Source: Rhodovibrio sodomensis (lineage in GTDB: Bacteria > Pseudomonadota > Alphaproteobacteria > Kiloniellales > Rhodovibrionaceae). From it: a stretch of DNA of 40,766 bases. Below the pieces are notes generated by a model that did not search any database, was not told where the DNA came from, and saw only the letters and a list, made by a program, of their open reading frames with translations. Both the position numbers and the translations under genes were made by a program. Below, in pieces: positions 8,269 through 17,060 of the stretch (positions are counted from its first letter, which is position 1; each line of letters opens with the position of its first letter). Location of the stretch: the NCBI RefSeq assembly GCF_016583645.1, contig NZ_NRRL01000036.1, positions 1-40,766 on the forward strand, read 5' to 3'.

Positions 8269-8622
8269 ATGCCGGAGATCGAAGAAGGCTTTGTTCCTAT
8301 CACGCCCCGCGACACTGTCGTGGGTTACGAGATCGTCGAAGAATTCGGCTTGATCCAAGCTTCAGGCGTCACTGGCCGAGGCGTGGGCAAGGAGTTTTTC
8401 GCAAACATCTGGGACAAGCTCGGAGGGAACAACCGCTCGTGGGAGAATAGTTTCGAACAAGTTATGAACCGAGCCTACGACAACGCCAGCAAGAAAGTGT
8501 TGGAAAATACCGACGGTGGCAATGCCATCGTCAACGCTCGGTTCGACTTCGGCAGCACTCAGCGCGACATGCCGTATTGCGTGCTCACGGGACAGGCGGT
8601 GCGCGTGGAAAAGCGCGAGTAG
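8269..8622 (+). CDS. YbjQ-family (heavy-metal-binding domain) protein
   Basis: 117 residues matching the usual length of the YbjQ/UPF0145 family. It shows the typical start (a strand then VGYEIVEEFGLIQASGV), a central helix with NSFEQVMNRAYDNASKKV, and the closing GNAIVNARFDF followed by a strand ending VLTGQAVRVEK. Family members form pentameric rings; their function is poorly known despite the metal-binding label. ATG 8269 follows the leader GAGTCAGTCGGAAAGG at 8246-8261. Its presence inside a conjugation-type gene cluster is unusual. Confidence 0.8.
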   Translation: MPEIEEGFVPITPRDTVVGYEIVEEFGLIQASGVTGRGVGKEFFANIWDKLGGNNRSWENSFEQVMNRAYDNASKKVLENTDGGNAIVNARFDFGSTQRDMPYCVLTGQAVRVEKRE

Positions 8623-8669
8623 GGCTTTCTGGCCGCAAGCGTCATTGGACTGCGTGAAAGGGACAGGCG

Positions 8670-9284
8670 ATGTACGGCGACACGTTGAAGAAGGGCTCCG
8701 ACGGCGAGCCGAAGGCCGAAAGCGGGGACGTTCAGACGGTAGATCCGGTCCAGCCGTCTGAAGGCGCAAGCGAAGGGCAGCGCCCATCGATCGAGCCGAA
8801 CACCGGATGGAGCTACGGCGCGCCTTCGTTCGACGCAGTGTTCGGGGCCGGGCAGCGCGAAAAGCCCGAAGGTAGCGGCCAGGCGGCGACGGACGGCAAC
8901 TCGTCGAAAACGTCGAATGACGGCGGAGAGACCTCCACGTCCGACGTCGAACGAGCGATGAAGGAGAATTTCCAGAAGGCGCAGGACGAACTTCAAAAGT
9001 CCCAGCAATACCGCGAGCTCGAAAACCAGTTCTTCGAGGCCACCGAGCAGGTGCGCGAAACGCAGGCGGAAGCGGGACCCGGCTTTTGGGAGGGCGCGCA
9101 CTCGGTGATCGTCTACGGGGCCTTAGCGTTCGTGCTGGCGTGGGCTTTGTGGGAGTTCCTGAAGACCCTTGGCGACAGTTCGCGAATGGGCCCCCAGATT
9201 ATGACAGTCCTCGCCATTCTCGGCATCGGCATTCCCGTCGTCATGGTGTTGGATTGGGCGGTCAGCGGACTGTTCGGCGTCTGA
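8670..9284 (+). CDS. Membrane protein with coiled coil and two C-terminal TM segments
   Basis: 204 residues. Residues 1-85 are Ser/Gly/Glu-rich and disordered. Residues about 88-132 form a coiled coil (VERAMKENFQKAQDELQKSQ onwards). Two hydrophobic helices follow (VIVYGALAFVLAWALWEFL and IMTVLAILGIGIPVVMVLDW), so the bulk probably faces the cytoplasm. Not recognised. AGGGACAGG precedes ATG 8670. Last gene before a strong terminator. Confidence 0.7.
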   Translation: MYGDTLKKGSDGEPKAESGDVQTVDPVQPSEGASEGQRPSIEPNTGWSYGAPSFDAVFGAGQREKPEGSGQAATDGNSSKTSNDGGETSTSDVERAMKENFQKAQDELQKSQQYRELENQFFEATEQVRETQAEAGPGFWEGAHSVIVYGALAFVLAWALWEFLKTLGDSSRMGPQIMTVLAILGIGIPVVMVLDWAVSGLFGV

Positions 9285-9308
9285 AGCGTCCGCGCCGCCG
9301 CGGATAAG

Positions 9309-9337
9309 AAAAGGCCCGCTCCATGGCGGGCCTTTTT
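9309..9337. terminator. Bidirectional terminator
   Basis: AAAAGGCCCGC and GCGGGCCTTTTT form a nearly symmetric hairpin with A-tract and T-tract flanks, between the convergent genes ending at 9284 and 9366. It can terminate in both directions. Confidence 0.9.
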
Positions 9338-9365
9338 CGTTCGGCACGGATCGCGCGCCGGAAAA

Positions 9366-9938
9366 TCAGAACAGAGCTTTGACGCCGGACCACAGGCCCT
9401 TCTTGGCGCCGTCCCCGACGTGATCGCTGAGCACGTCGGTCTGTGCGTCGACCTTGCCGACGCGGACGCCGTCAGGCCCCTCCTCGACACCTGCGCGCAC
9501 CGGCATGAGCACCGGCTCCGGCTGGTCGCCGAGGAAGGCCGAGAGCGTGTCGCTGGGCGGCACCGAGACGACGACGCGGACGACGGCCCGGCGATTGCCG
9601 TTGGCCGCCTCCCAAATCTTCAAGAACTCCACGCCGCTGTCCGGAGCGAACGTGGCCTCGGACACCTCGAAGACGCGGCTGTTTACGGGACCGAGCGGAG
9701 TCTGCCTGACTTTCTGGACGATGGCCGAGACCATGCGGCCTCTTGCAGACCCTTCATCCGCTCCTGTTCCCGTACGCGGGCCTGCGATCAGCCACAAGGC
9801 GCCGACGATCGAGAGACTCATGGCGACCAGGATACCGGCGCCCAGCAGGCGCTTCCCCGCGCTGCCGGACGCGGAATGACGGGCGCGGCTGGACCCGTTC
9901 GATCCGATGGGGCCGCCGAGTTTCGGGGGGTTGCTCAT
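9366..9938 (-). CDS. Single-pass membrane protein of unknown function
   Basis: 190 residues: a Ser/Gly-rich cytoplasmic start, one TM segment near 31-53 (LLGAGILVAMSLSIVGALWLIAG), then a soluble, probably periplasmic domain with alternating strands (RRAVVRVVVSVPP). The topology recalls VirB8-like or bitopic mating-pore subunits, but I see no signature motif and do not claim one. GAGGGAGG precedes ATG 9938, 13 bp after the stop of the 564-residue gene, in one operon. Confidence 0.7.
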   Translation of the reverse strand: MSNPPKLGGPIGSNGSSRARHSASGSAGKRLLGAGILVAMSLSIVGALWLIAGPRTGTGADEGSARGRMVSAIVQKVRQTPLGPVNSRVFEVSEATFAPDSGVEFLKIWEAANGNRRAVVRVVVSVPPSDTLSAFLGDQPEPVLMPVRAGVEEGPDGVRVGKVDAQTDVLSDHVGDGAKKGLWSGVKALF

Positions 9939-9951
9939 CAGTCACCCTCCC

Positions 9952-11646
9952 TCACCGGACCGGATTGATCTCGTAGATCCGAACGCCGACCGGAACGGCT
10001 GAAATGAAACCGGCAGCAACGGACTCGAAAGCGTACCGCACGCGCCCGCTGACGAAAGGCTCCATGTTCGGATCGCGCGGTCCATCGGGGACTACGTAAA
10101 ACTTCCAATCGAACACGCAGATCTGGTCGTTGGGACGGCGACAAGACCGATAGGCGGCTTTCTTCATGAAACCGATCTGATCCCACTCGAAGGGATACCT
10201 GTTTGGAAACGCCTCCTTGAGACGGGTGGTCTGGAGTTGCCGGAAAACCATCCGCTTCATCGTGTGCTCGATCTTGTCCACCTCGAACTCGACTGTCTTC
10301 ATCGTGTAAAGGGTGCCGTCACCTTTGCCGCGTTCCCAGGCATCTTCCTCGACGACTTCTTTCCAGCGAATGATGTCATTGCCGACAAGGCTCGGGTTGA
10401 GAAGCTCTTGGTGGCTCTGGGAGATCACGGTGTTACGGTCGACGCCGCGTCCGTTGCGGGCGACAGGGTAGCGGATCCCGTCCGGGGCCAAGACGGAGAC
10501 GATGCCCGTGGCGTAGTACCCGCTGCCGTCACGGGGTTCGTACTTGCCGGACAACCCGTCATCTGCGGAGTTGGCTTCGATATACGTCGTGATCGAGCCG
10601 ACGCCGCTGCGGTCCAGCCTCAGGTGCGTTTCCGGGTACACCAAGTCTCCGCCGAACATCGAGACGACTTTTTTGCTGGCGCTCGCCGTGAGGTCCGGCT
10701 TGTCGATCATTGAGGCGACCTCGGGCGGAACGGGCGTGGAGTTGGCGATCTGATATTGCCGCCGTTTCATGAGTTTTACCGCCCCCGAAGGCAGGCGGTC
10801 GGACCATGCCTTTGGAAACTTTTCTGACATCGACGCCTTGAAGGCGTTGAGTTCGGCCATCGTCCCGACAGTGCGAGCCCGAAAAGCCGCCGCCAGTTGA
10901 TCGCAAGAGACGCCCTTGCGCGGCTCAGGCGCTTTGGCGAGATACACCGCGCGTCCGTATCGGACACCCTCGGCTTTTGACGGGCCGCTGAAAAGCTTGT
11001 CGAACAGCCCCCCGCCATGGTCTGCGGTTTCCTCGATGAACACGTTGTAGACGAAGACAGGGGCGCGCAGCCGATCCGAAGACGCGGCGAGCCGTTCGGC
11101 GAGATAACCCTTGAAGCCGCCAGGACCTTCAAGAGTCGGCTGCAAGCCTCCGGCCAAAGGACTGTCAGGCGCGAGCGTCTGAGGGTCGGCAAAACGCGGC
11201 GCCATGAATACGCTGGACGGGTTGCCGGACGCGCTCTTCATGGTCAGCCCGTTCGCCGGGCTCTGCGCGTGCAGAAGGTTCGGCGAGGTGGTGGCGAGCC
11301 ACTCGTGGTCCGACTCCCGCTCGAACTTGTCCCTCAGCCAAACACGGCCCGCGGAGAGGAATCGGAAACCGCCGAACTCTTCGGCGAACGCGTCCGCGCA
11401 CTCGTAGTCCTGAGCGCTGACGATGTTGGACATCACGCGCTTGCCGATCTGGAGTTCAGACGCCGCTCTTTTCCAAGCCCGGATCTCTTTGGAGGCGGTC
11501 GTTTCGGGCTGCGCGTTCTCCTGTCCGGAAGACCCTTGGCTGGCCGGGGGCGGAATGGCGCCGTCCGAAACGGCAACCGAGGGAGCGAAGGCGGCGCCGA
11601 CGGCGAGCGCGGCGCACGCCAGATTTTTCGTCCAAGCGGAATGCAT
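9952..11646 (-). CDS. Large secreted protein of unknown function
   Basis: 564 residues with a Sec signal peptide (MHSAWTKNLACAALAVGAAFAPSVAVSD). The mature part looks folded and rich in beta strands, with several cysteines (YECADAF, VSCDQLAAA, RSCRRPNDQICVFDW) suited to periplasmic disulfides. Not recognised. ATG 11646 is supported by the signal peptide and by the leader CAGTCAGTCGAGAGG at 11657-11671; in-frame codons further upstream would run into the preceding gene. It lies between the SH3 protein and the bitopic protein in a four-gene minus-strand operon, suggesting a shared cell-envelope role. Confidence 0.75.
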   Translation of the reverse strand: MHSAWTKNLACAALAVGAAFAPSVAVSDGAIPPPASQGSSGQENAQPETTASKEIRAWKRAASELQIGKRVMSNIVSAQDYECADAFAEEFGGFRFLSAGRVWLRDKFERESDHEWLATTSPNLLHAQSPANGLTMKSASGNPSSVFMAPRFADPQTLAPDSPLAGGLQPTLEGPGGFKGYLAERLAASSDRLRAPVFVYNVFIEETADHGGGLFDKLFSGPSKAEGVRYGRAVYLAKAPEPRKGVSCDQLAAAFRARTVGTMAELNAFKASMSEKFPKAWSDRLPSGAVKLMKRRQYQIANSTPVPPEVASMIDKPDLTASASKKVVSMFGGDLVYPETHLRLDRSGVGSITTYIEANSADDGLSGKYEPRDGSGYYATGIVSVLAPDGIRYPVARNGRGVDRNTVISQSHQELLNPSLVGNDIIRWKEVVEEDAWERGKGDGTLYTMKTVEFEVDKIEHTMKRMVFRQLQTTRLKEAFPNRYPFEWDQIGFMKKAAYRSCRRPNDQICVFDWKFYVVPDGPRDPNMEPFVSGRVRYAFESVAAGFISAVPVGVRIYEINPVR

Positions 11647-11672
11647 GATGGGAGTCCCTCTCGACTGACTGC

Positions 11673-13679
11673 TCAATTTTTCCAAGGGAGGCCGGAGCCG
11701 CCCTCTTCGGATTTCGCGTCCCGGAACTCCGGGGGTTGGCCCGAAAGCAGGAAGCTCGCGATGTAGCCAGATCGCCCGTTGTGCTCGATGCGGATCCAAC
11801 GGTAGCCGTCACGCTCGCCCGCGACACGGCCTGTGGCCCGAATGCCCGAGTCCGTCTCCAGAACGCCGAGGCTGCGCGCCGACGTGGTCGGCTTAGCCCT
11901 GATGTTCGAACGCTTCTTGGCCCACATCACACGGTCGAAGGTTTCGGCGACCTCGAAGCTGAACGCCTTCTTGGACGCGTCCGCGCCGCCGGAGTTTTCG
12001 GGGGCGTCGGCCTTCGACCCGGCGCCCGCTTTCACTTCGTCCACGGGCTTAGAGACGACCTTGCCCTCCGGATCGTCGGACTTGGAAGGGGCCGATTTTG
12101 CGTTCTCGCCGGAACCGCCGCCGCGACCCGCTTCAGCATGTTTGTCGCTTTCGGAAGCGCCCAGGTCGTTCATCGATCCGAGAGAGGGGTAAGCCGTCGT
12201 GTCCTCGGCATTTTCGGACGGGGTGTCGTTTTCCGGTTCCTGCACCTCCTCGCTCGACGCCTGGCCGCTATCGACTGTCCCGAACGAAATCCCACCGGAG
12301 CGCTCGGGGTCGTCGGCCCGGTCTTCCGACGCGGGGTTTCCGGGCTTGTTCGAGGGAGTATCCGCCTCGTCGTCGTCAGAAGAAGCCAGGAAGTCCGAAA
12401 GTTTCGGCCGTTCGCTGTCGCTGTTCCCGGCCTCGCGGGGGTCTCCCGGCTCTTCGTCGGAGAGAGAGTCGAACGAAATCCCGCCGGAGCCGGAAGTCTC
12501 CTCTTCGCGCTCCGGCTTCGCGCCGTCGTCCGAAGCGGACCCGCCATCGGAGCCGAACGAGACGGCGCCGGAAGAAGCGGAAGGCCCGTCGTCAGTGTTA
12601 GCGGAACGGTCCTTCGCCGTGTCCTGGCCGTCTGCGGCGTCGTCACCGTCGGCGAAGAGGAAGTCGGCGGACCGGCCCTGGATGCCGTCGCTCTTGCCGC
12701 TTGATCCGTCGTCAGGCTGTTCCCGGGCTTCGCCGGAGCTTCCCGCCGAGGCACGGTCAGAAAAGGTGACCGCGCCGCCGCCCGACGTCTGTTGTGGGTC
12801 GCTGTCGCTCTTGCCGTCGGACTTTGCCGTTTTTCCGAAAGAGACGGCGCCGGAAGGAGCGTCGCTTTTCGGCGACCCTTCACCGCCCTCGTCGGCGGGG
12901 TTGCCTTCCTCGGTCTCGTCACCTTCGCTGTCGCCGCTCCTCTCGGACAGTAACTCGGACGCCGGCTTGCCTTTCAACTCGCTGCCGCCGGTCTGGGTCT
13001 CTCGATCGCCCTTTAAAAGTTCGTCGACGCGGTCATCCAGACGCTTGCGCAGCATAAGGAGATCGGTGCCGTCCTGGATCACTAGGCTCATCTGCTGGTC
13101 GACTGTCTCCCGCGCGGGATTCCGCGTCGGATCGACGCCTTGGACGTCATACCAAGGAGGAAGGATTTCCATGGCAGCGTCTTTCGCTTGTTCTCGCGAG
13201 AGTTGCCCCCCTTCGAACGCGGTGCCGTCCCAGAAGCCGTCCGGTCGGGCAGAATAGCCGTACAGGCGAGCCATGAACGCGTCGACGATTTCTTGCCGCT
13301 TTTCGCGCAGCGTCTTATCAGCGTGGTCGGCGCCTTCATCCGCGGAAGCGGGTTCGTCGAGTTGGCCCGAGCTGTCGGTCTCCGGGCTTTCGTCGCTTGT
13401 TTCGCTCTCGGCGACCCCGCCATTCGGCGTCCCGGCTTCGCGACTTCGGTTTTCGGGGGATCGATACGGCGCCTCGCCCGAGGTTCCGGTGCGGTCGCCG
13501 TCAAGCTTTTCGCCGCCGCGATCACTGCCGTCACGCGCGCTCCCGCTGCCGGAAGACGAGCTCGCGGGGGCCGGGATCGCTGTCCCGCCGGTGGGGAGTA
13601 TGAAGACGGACACGACGCCGACGCCCAAAGCGACAACGGCGACTCCCGCCAACAACACGTATTTGAACTTGCGTTGCAT
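11673..13679 (-). CDS. Membrane-anchored acidic repeat protein with C-terminal SH3 domain
   Basis: 668 residues. An N-terminal anchor (residues 6-29) is followed by a Ser/Gly/Asp linker and a small globular region (122-225). A very acidic disordered region (about 230-560) follows, containing five short motifs of the form GG/A-[IV]-[ST]-F: SGAVSFG 276-282, GGAVTFS 301-307, SGAVSFG 370-376, GGISFD 399-404 and SGGISFG 461-467. Two variants end in DFL (near 338-341 and 429-431). Residues about 583-647 form a bacterial SH3 (SH3_3-type) domain: RSNIRAKPTTSARSLGVL onwards to WIRIEHNGRSGYIASFLLSG. Such SH3 domains bind cell-wall peptides or protein motifs in the periplasm. GGAGG precedes ATG 13679. 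Confidence 0.8.
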   Translation of the reverse strand: MQRKFKYVLLAGVAVVALGVGVVSVFILPTGGTAIPAPASSSSGSGSARDGSDRGGEKLDGDRTGTSGEAPYRSPENRSREAGTPNGGVAESETSDESPETDSSGQLDEPASADEGADHADKTLREKRQEIVDAFMARLYGYSARPDGFWDGTAFEGGQLSREQAKDAAMEILPPWYDVQGVDPTRNPARETVDQQMSLVIQDGTDLLMLRKRLDDRVDELLKGDRETQTGGSELKGKPASELLSERSGDSEGDETEEGNPADEGGEGSPKSDAPSGAVSFGKTAKSDGKSDSDPQQTSGGGAVTFSDRASAGSSGEAREQPDDGSSGKSDGIQGRSADFLFADGDDAADGQDTAKDRSANTDDGPSASSGAVSFGSDGGSASDDGAKPEREEETSGSGGISFDSLSDEEPGDPREAGNSDSERPKLSDFLASSDDDEADTPSNKPGNPASEDRADDPERSGGISFGTVDSGQASSEEVQEPENDTPSENAEDTTAYPSLGSMNDLGASESDKHAEAGRGGGSGENAKSAPSKSDDPEGKVVSKPVDEVKAGAGSKADAPENSGGADASKKAFSFEVAETFDRVMWAKKRSNIRAKPTTSARSLGVLETDSGIRATGRVAGERDGYRWIRIEHNGRSGYIASFLLSGQPPEFRDAKSEEGGSGLPWKN

Positions 13680-13703
13680 CTGCTGCCTCCGCGGCGACGA
13701 CGG

Positions 13704-14093
13704 TCAGGAGTTGGGTTTGTCGGACCCGGACAGGCCGCGCCAGGTGAAGCCTTCCCGCCGCGCGACGCGCGCGCAGGCGGCTTGGCAAACGTTTTGGACG
13801 GACCTGCCCGTTTCGAGAGCGTAACGATGCAGGGAGCGCGCGTTCTCTCGGGTCGTCTCGAAATGCATGATGACGACTTCATCCGCGGCGCCTGCGCCTC
13901 GGACCGGATGGCCGCGGCCGCGAGGCTCGGAAGACGAGTCCCAGGGGTATCCGGCCGCTTCGAGTTCGGCGGCCAGTTCGTCCAGCAGCATCGCGCGGGC
14001 GCTGCTGTCGGTTTCCCTGGCGCGGGAAAGGAACGCGACGCGGTCACCGCGAAGGCAACGGAAGCCGACCTGCTTCAGGTTTCGTGACGCCAC
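13704..14093 (-). CDS. Small protein of unknown function, first gene of the envelope operon
   Basis: About 129 residues, not recognised. It includes RCLRGDRVAFLSRARETDSSARAMLL-type N-terminal sequence, a central VVIMHFETTRENARSLHRYALETGRSVQNVC segment and cysteines that may bind metal. GTG 14093 is preferred because AAAGG lies 10 nt upstream. A TTG at 14114 in the same frame would add seven residues and has no ribosome binding site. It is driven by the promoter at 14148-14176 and is followed 24 bp later by the SH3 protein. Confidence 0.55.
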   Translation of the reverse strand: MASRNLKQVGFRCLRGDRVAFLSRARETDSSARAMLLDELAAELEAAGYPWDSSSEPRGRGHPVRGAGAADEVVIMHFETTRENARSLHRYALETGRSVQNVCQAACARVARREGFTWRGLSGSDKPNS

Positions 14094-14147
14094 TGACGGA
14101 ATGCCTTTCGACAAACTGCAACGTTTTCACGCTATCCTATACGCTAC

Positions 14148-14176
14148 ATAATAGCGCACATGTTCATATTTTTCAA
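14148..14176 (-). promoter_or_regulatory. Promoter of the envelope-protein operon
   Basis: On the minus strand TTGAAA (14176-14171) and TATTAT (14153-14148) are separated by 17 bp, a near-consensus sigma70 promoter. The spacer contains ATATGAACATGT, which also occurs at 17045-17056 over the start of the helicase-like gene. Confidence 0.75.
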
Positions 14177-14651
14177 GGTGGACGAGGAGTCCGATCACGC
14201 CCGCTGGAAACAGGCGCCCGCTCCGTACTCGCTCCCTTCCGCCTGGGCCGTTCATGGACGTGCTTCGGTAGGGAGCTATGGAAAGCGTTTGCGGGACGCG
14301 GCGCCGAAGGCGTCCGGATGCTACGATACACGGTTGCCCCTGACCGTAGGCGCGCTGTTCGGAATGGGAGGCGGGGTGCGAAAAAATCAGAACGAACGCC
14401 CCGACACGATCCAACGCCCCGACAGGGCAGAAGGCAAACCTCTGGCAGAGGGCCGGGATTTCGCCGAAGAACGAAGGGAAAACGGCGTTCTCATTTTTTT
14501 GCAGCGTCGTTAGAAGACCAGACAACACGTTTTCTAACGGTGGTGAAAAAAAATCGAACCGGGTCTGCCGACGACTCCCGGAGACCCAAGCCTGTGGGGT
14601 ATGGCGCGCGGCGGGGAAGCAGCGTCGTTCCGACGCTCCTTCAGAAGCCTC
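14177..14651. other. Non-coding gap with an inverted repeat
   Basis: No gene is supported here. It holds two copies of AACGCCCCGACA around 14395-14425. An inverted repeat, CGTTAGAA at 14508-14515 and TTCTAACG at 14532-14539 with a 16-nt spacer, lies downstream of the helicase-like gene. A run of seven T at about 14494-14500 follows a weak 5-bp stem. These could be terminator or protein-binding structures; nothing decides between them. Confidence 0.35.
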
Positions 14652-17054
14652 TCACAGAGACGCTGCGGCTGACGGAGGGTCCACTTGCCCTTGCGCCGCC
14701 CAATCGTCCTCACACGGCTCGTGAGCGGTTTGCATGGCGGACAGGGCTTGCTCGTGCGAGGCGGACGGAACGGCCTCCTCAGGCCCGAAACGCTCGATGT
14801 GGTCGAGAACGGATCCGACCTTGTCTTCGACGTCGGACAGCACCCAAAGGTACGGCGGACGTCCTTTCTTGCCTGTCTGGAGTTTCACCGGGATCCAGCC
14901 AGAAGGACACGTATCGCCGGAAAAACCCGCTTCCTTGAGTCGCCGATTGGCCGAGGCGAGTTTCTTGGCCTCGATCGCGCCAAGTTCGACGAGGGAACGG
15001 GCGGAAACGCATCCCGATCCTTTTAGCGCCGCGGAGCGGTACGGGTCGGGATTGAGGTAGTCTTCGAGCCTCACGACACGGTCGAAAACGACCCCAGTCG
15101 GCGGGACTTTGCCGATGATGACCGTCGACGTCGCTTGGCCCTCGGCGGCTCTGCGAAGCGGGGAGACGCGGTTGGCCGCCCGGGAAAGCTCCGCTTCTCT
15201 CCGGCTGCGGAGGACGGACTCCTCGACCGGGTCTTGAGGCATCCGGCACACGACCGACGCGACGGAGCCGTCTCTCAGGGGCAGTCGAACGTCCCTCTGT
15301 ATCCACCCCACCTCTCCGCCGTGGGGCGGGAACGCGCCGACCATGTCCCCGGAGCGGACAGCCATGGCCATTCGCCTGACGGCGTCTTCGGGAAGCTCCA
15401 CGCGCCCGCAAACGACCGATCGAGTGGCCGTCGTCGGCGCGGACATCCGGAGCTTCCCGAAGCGAGAGACTTCGGACTGGTCGGCCAGTTCCGCGGGGTC
15501 GGCGAAAGCTTCCTCGGCGAAGCCTTGCGGCGGCTCGGGAGCGACGACGCAGGCTTCAGGGGCATTGTCCCCCTCAGGTCCGCCGGAAGCCGTCCAGACG
15601 GCGTGGGCGAGCTTCGCGCGCCGCCGTTCGGCTTCCTTCCAAGGATCTCGTTCGAGCCCGTTTGAGTCCGTGTAAGACGACACGCCGGCTGGCGGGTAGA
15701 GCGTGCTTCGCGTGCCGCCCAGACCCGTCACGAACGTCGCCTCCGACCACCCCTCGCAGCCTTCCGGCGCGGGGACGTCGACGACGTCGTGCGTCTCGGA
15801 GAACACGGCCCGATACAGGTCGGGGTCGCCTTCGGCGTCGAGCACGGCCACGGGCCTGTCCGGCCAGGCGAAAGGCCGTATCCATCCGATGTCGATCCAC
15901 GGGTTCGCGCCATGCGGCGCGCGATAGGCGATCCGGGCGTCGTCGCCGAGCCTTTCGCCGCCGTCCATCAGGATCGACCGGAACACGTGCCAGAGGCGCC
16001 ATTCCGCCCGCGCGTGATCCCGTCGCGCCCGGGCCGTGCGAGACTTCAGGCGGCGCTTGTCGTCGGAGGTCGAAATGGCCGCCGCGGACAGCGGACGGCA
16101 GACCTCCATGGCGCCTTCGATCTCGGCCACGGCGGCTTTCTTGTCGCCCGACAGCGCCAGAACGGTCGCCAGTGGATCGTTCCCCTTGCGGAAAGCGTCC
16201 GCGACCACTGACGCCAGCTTGTCGCGCCCCGTGACCTGCGGGTCTTCGCTCTCGTCGGTGCCCGCGTAGGCGATCGAGGTTTCGAGCGCGTGGACGGGAA
16301 CGTAGCCGTGGCCCAGAAGCTCCAGCAGAGGCGTCTCGTCGATCACGACGCCACGGCAGTCTCGGATCGCGGGAGGAAGTCGCTTGTGCGAAACGGCGCG
16401 CACGGGCGCGAACGTGACGGCTTCCGGCTCGTCCGGCGTCAGGCCGTCCTCGAAGTCGAGGAGCCGGTGATGCTCCCACCGCCCGCGCCCCCACGGGTCC
16501 TGGTGTTGGCGAGTGCGCTGGCGAATGAAGCCGCAACGCTTCCGCGCCGGGCACTCCCAGTCGCCGCTCTTGCAAAGCGCGTTCGTCGGCAGCCCGGCTG
16601 CGGCCAGTTGGCCGACTTGCTCCGGGTACTCGCATCCCGCCAGGCGCTTCCCCAGCATATTGCCGACGAGCGAGCCCTTCTCCGCGCCGTCGACGCCCAA
16701 GACGTCGAGCTGCTCGGACACGCGCTTGCGCGCGACGTCGACCTTCCGCGAGTCCGGGCACAGGTACACCAAGGGTCGAACCGCCTCCCCTACCCCGTCG
16801 GGCGCCGTCGCCGCGCCGGAGCGGTCCACGGCCGCGAACGCCGCCAACTGGGCGGCCGCACGGCTTTTGCCGGTGCCTGAAGGGGTCCTTATCAGATAGA
16901 GCTTCGGGCGGGAGGTCGGCTTGCCACCCAAAACCGCTTCCTCGCGGTCGAGCACGTCGTTCCAGAAAGCGGTCAAAGCCTCTTCCGCCGCGCTCTCGCA
17001 AGCGCGCAGCAGATCGCCTGCCCTTTCCCTTTCCGACGCACTAAATATGAACAT
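14652..17054 (-). CDS. Helicase-like P-loop ATPase with four-cysteine cluster
   Basis: 800 residues. Walker A is TPSGTGKSR (58-66), then a motif-Ia-like strand (PLVYLCPDSRKVDVA, 94-108). Cysteines at 141, 161, 168 and 174 (the last three in ALCKSGDWECPARKRCG) precede a DE Walker B (GVVIDETPLLE, 235-245). Four cysteines between motifs Ia and II is the arrangement of iron-sulfur SF2 helicases such as XPD and DinG. I could not find convincing motifs V-VI, so helicase activity is inferred. A zinc site is the alternative. The promoter puts the transcript start at or beside ATG 17054, implying a leaderless message; a purine-rich stretch lies within codons 8-12. It stands alone, between two regulatory gaps. 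Confidence 0.65.
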   Translation of the reverse strand: MFIFSASERERAGDLLRACESAAEEALTAFWNDVLDREEAVLGGKPTSRPKLYLIRTPSGTGKSRAAAQLAAFAAVDRSGAATAPDGVGEAVRPLVYLCPDSRKVDVARKRVSEQLDVLGVDGAEKGSLVGNMLGKRLAGCEYPEQVGQLAAAGLPTNALCKSGDWECPARKRCGFIRQRTRQHQDPWGRGRWEHHRLLDFEDGLTPDEPEAVTFAPVRAVSHKRLPPAIRDCRGVVIDETPLLELLGHGYVPVHALETSIAYAGTDESEDPQVTGRDKLASVVADAFRKGNDPLATVLALSGDKKAAVAEIEGAMEVCRPLSAAAISTSDDKRRLKSRTARARRDHARAEWRLWHVFRSILMDGGERLGDDARIAYRAPHGANPWIDIGWIRPFAWPDRPVAVLDAEGDPDLYRAVFSETHDVVDVPAPEGCEGWSEATFVTGLGGTRSTLYPPAGVSSYTDSNGLERDPWKEAERRRAKLAHAVWTASGGPEGDNAPEACVVAPEPPQGFAEEAFADPAELADQSEVSRFGKLRMSAPTTATRSVVCGRVELPEDAVRRMAMAVRSGDMVGAFPPHGGEVGWIQRDVRLPLRDGSVASVVCRMPQDPVEESVLRSRREAELSRAANRVSPLRRAAEGQATSTVIIGKVPPTGVVFDRVVRLEDYLNPDPYRSAALKGSGCVSARSLVELGAIEAKKLASANRRLKEAGFSGDTCPSGWIPVKLQTGKKGRPPYLWVLSDVEDKVGSVLDHIERFGPEEAVPSASHEQALSAMQTAHEPCEDDWAAQGQVDPPSAAASL

Positions 17055-17060
17055 GTTACT

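Noticed and set aside
11736..12704. 322-codon plus-strand frame
   Set aside because: Antisense to the SH3 repeat protein; no start signals.
14127..14528. 133-codon minus-strand gene
   Set aside because: It overlaps a near-consensus promoter for the envelope operon and has no ribosome binding site or protein-like pattern.
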